Source of the DNA: Labilibaculum sp041595635
Lineage (GTDB): Bacteria > Bacteroidota > Bacteroidia > Bacteroidales > Marinifilaceae
Direction: 5' to 3'
DNA: 64,000 nt
NCBI RefSeq assembly: GCF_041595635.1
Contig: NZ_JBFHJW010000018.1
Coordinates: 1 to 64,000 of the forward strand
Shown here: positions 62,347 through 64,000 of the stretch, piece by piece
Layout: every line of letters starts with the position of its first letter
Position numbering within the stretch: the stretch's first letter is position 1
Notes under the pieces: model-generated
Database searches by the model: none
Told to the model about the DNA's origin: nothing
Seen by the model: the letters and a program-made list of their open reading frames with translations, nothing else
Program-made: the position numbers and the translations under genes

Positions 62347-64000
62347 ATGGTTCTAAAGTTGAAATTTCTTGTTTTTTTTATGCTTGTAAATACCCTCCTT
62401 TATAGTCAGACCAAAGAGGAGAAAAAAGGGAATAAAGCTTTTTTAAAAAGAGATTATCCAGAGGCAGTTCGATATTTGGAAAGTGTAAATGAGAAGAATA
62501 CAGAGCTTTACAGAAAGATTGCAGAATCCTATTTTATGATGGGGAATTATCAGCAATCTGCTGATTTTTTTAATCAGATAAGCGAGGATGAGAAAGTGCC
62601 AACGGATCTATTTCACTTGTCACAAATCGATCTTGCTAACGATAATTTTGCGGCGGCAGTCTTATATGCCGAGCAAGCTGGAGAAATGGGAGCCAATCCC
62701 AATGATCTTCAAATTCAATTGGATGCAATTCATGAGGTAATTGCCTTGCGAAAGATCAATAAAGATCTTAAAATTAGCAAGCTTGAGGCTCAACCTCGAG
62801 GAAAGTGTTTGGGAATTTCTATGCTGCCCGAAGGAATCGTCTATTCAGAGCAAAGTCGCGGAAAACAAAAGAAGGGGGAAAGTTATCGCTTGTTTTTGGC
62901 TGATAGTCAGGCTTCTGATTTTGTTTCGCCAAAGCTATATGCCTCCGAATTGGAAATAAAAACCGATCTGGGAGCAGTTTGTCTTTCTCCCGATGGAAAC
63001 ACTCTATACTACACGCGCTGGTATCTCCGAAAGGGAAAACAACAAATGGAAATAGCCATTGCAAAAAGGAGAAAAGGCGAATGGCAGGCCAAGGAAAGTT
63101 TGGGTTTTTGCAGTCGGAAATATTCCTGCTGCTATCCATATCTTAGTCCTGATGGCGATCGTATGTATTTCTCTTCAGATATGGAAGGTGGATATGGAGG
63201 CATGGATTTATATGTTAGTGAACGAAATGGAGATCGTTGGACTCAACCTGTGAACCTTGGATCTGCTATCAATAGCGCCAAAAATGAGATTTATCCACGT
63301 ATGTTAGCAAATAATTATTTGTGGTTTTCTTCCGATGGGCGATCGGGTTATGGTAATTTTGATCTTTTTTACACCAAGAAAAATGAGGATGGAAGCTGGT
63401 CTCCGGTAATTAATCCGGGTGCACCTTATAATTCAGCCTACTCCGATTATTCTCTCGTAAATACTTCTGATCCAGAAGTGTCTTTATTTGTATCCGATCG
63501 GGAGGATCAAGGCTTACGCGATCAGATTTTTAAGCTTGAAAGTCAGAAAATGCTTCGCATAGATATTTTGGTGAAAGATGAGCAGAATAATGAATTCTTA
63601 GAAGACCTAAAGGTGAGTGTTCGAAATGTAAATCTTAATAAGAAAATCTCTCTTTCGGAGGAGGAAGTTTCCAAAGGAAAAATCACTTTCGAAATTCCCA
63701 GTTCTGAGGCAGAAAAAAGAATAGAATATCAAATTGCAATTCAAAAGAAGGGTTATCAGAATCAGTTGATTGATTATTATTCATCCAATCCCAAAAGGGA
63801 AATTGAGGTTAGTTTGGTGAAAAATTCCGAACAGGAAGCATTTTCCTTTGTATCTGAATTGCTGCCTATGGATGATCCGAAAAAGAAGATTACCTTTAAA
63901 AATATTTATTTTCAGAGAGAAGAAAAGGATTTTAGCCCGCAAGCAAAAAATACTTTGGATCGATTGGTTCGATTTTGGAAGGCATTTCCCGATTTGGGCA
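62347..64000 (+). CDS. TPR - PD40 - OmpA family protein (3' end outside window)
   Basis: The frame opens at ATG 62347 and is still open at the window end (551 codons). A signal peptide (MVLKLKFLVFFMLVNTLLYSQ) is followed by TPR-like helices (residues about 22-130). A six-bladed PD40/WD40-like propeller comes next, with repeats such as YPYLSPDGDRMYFSSDMEGGYGGMDLYVS and YLWFSSDGRSGYGNFDLFYTKK. A carboxypeptidase-regulatory-like beta domain follows. At the end an OmpA-like peptidoglycan-binding domain begins (ITFKNIYFQREEKDFSPQAKNTLDRLV). The layout is that of PorE-like envelope proteins of Bacteroidota, some linked to type IX secretion. Role here not determined. Confidence 0.85.
   Translation, partial: MVLKLKFLVFFMLVNTLLYSQTKEEKKGNKAFLKRDYPEAVRYLESVNEKNTELYRKIAESYFMMGNYQQSADFFNQISEDEKVPTDLFHLSQIDLANDNFAAAVLYAEQAGEMGANPNDLQIQLDAIHEVIALRKINKDLKISKLEAQPRGKCLGISMLPEGIVYSEQSRGKQKKGESYRLFLADSQASDFVSPKLYASELEIKTDLGAVCLSPDGNTLYYTRWYLRKGKQQMEIAIAKRRKGEWQAKESLGFCSRKYSCCYPYLSPDGDRMYFSSDMEGGYGGMDLYVSERNGDRWTQPVNLGSAINSAKNEIYPRMLANNYLWFSSDGRSGYGNFDLFYTKKNEDGSWSPVINPGAPYNSAYSDYSLVNTSDPEVSLFVSDREDQGLRDQIFKLESQKMLRIDILVKDEQNNEFLEDLKVSVRNVNLNKKISLSEEEVSKGKITFEIPSSEAEKRIEYQIAIQKKGYQNQLIDYYSSNPKREIEVSLVKNSEQEAFSFVSELLPMDDPKKKITFKNIYFQREEKDFSPQAKNTLDRLVRFWKAFPDLG

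Noticed and set aside
1..64000. CRISPR arrays, IS elements, prophage or integrative element
   Set aside because: No direct-repeat array, transposase, integrase or phage gene was seen, and gene content and base composition are uniform.

Overview
This 64 kb window is chromosomal DNA of a low-GC Bacteroidota bacterium, most likely a Bacteroidales/Marinilabiliales-type organism (inference). Supporting signs are Bacteroidota promoters of the form TTTG-N18/19-TAnnTTTG in front of several genes, few recognisable Shine-Dalgarno sites, a complete moxR-bat operon, families typical of the phylum (DUF4301, DUF2027-Smr, eukaryote-type citrate synthase, PD40-OmpA protein) and TonB-dependent uptake. I saw no tRNA, rRNA, IS element, prophage or CRISPR array. 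Most of the window is ordinary core genome.

Layout. 1-9.2 kb: a cyclophilin cut by the window edge, a frameshifted gene remnant, a glycoside-hydrolase lipoprotein, an RlhA-like U32 protein, an RluA-type pseudouridine synthase, a DUF438-hemerythrin-PAS protein and a secreted alpha/beta hydrolase. 9.6-26 kb: a thioesterase, release factor 3, a phosphodiesterase, aconitase plus citrate synthase, an unassigned TIM-barrel-like protein, Ogt, TcdA coupled to a frameshifted TatD gene, an AlbA_2 protein, a second U32 protein, an Old Yellow Enzyme and an aldose-epimerase-like protein. 26-34.8 kb: a single minus-strand operon moxR-DUF58-(unknown)-batA-batB-batC-batD-batE with its own promoter and terminator. 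34.9-36.2 kb: truA overlapping an RNase H-like gene.

36.2-42.7 kb is the most interesting part. It holds a minus-strand locus with a surface lipoprotein, a TonB-dependent receptor, a periplasmic binding protein, a FecCD permease, an ABC ATPase and a single-domain ModE-like regulator. The ModE gene suggests that the substrate may be molybdate or tungstate rather than iron, haem or cobalamin. Two copies of a 10-bp near-palindrome, 31 bp apart, lie upstream of the locus, and a related site lies upstream of the binding-protein gene.

43-64 kb: a DUF3999/DUF2339 membrane pair, aroE with a DUF368 (PopT-like) lipid-carrier transporter, two TPR proteins, DUF4301, two radical-SAM proteins (TIGR01212 and YgiQ), a PHP phosphatase, an OlsF-like two-domain acyltransferase, a LysE exporter, a DUF2027-Smr protein, queA and a PD40-OmpA protein cut by the window end.

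Two genes carry frameshifts (624-1075 and the TatD gene at 20231-20880). Gene boundaries were read by eye, and family names rest on remembered motifs, not on searches.
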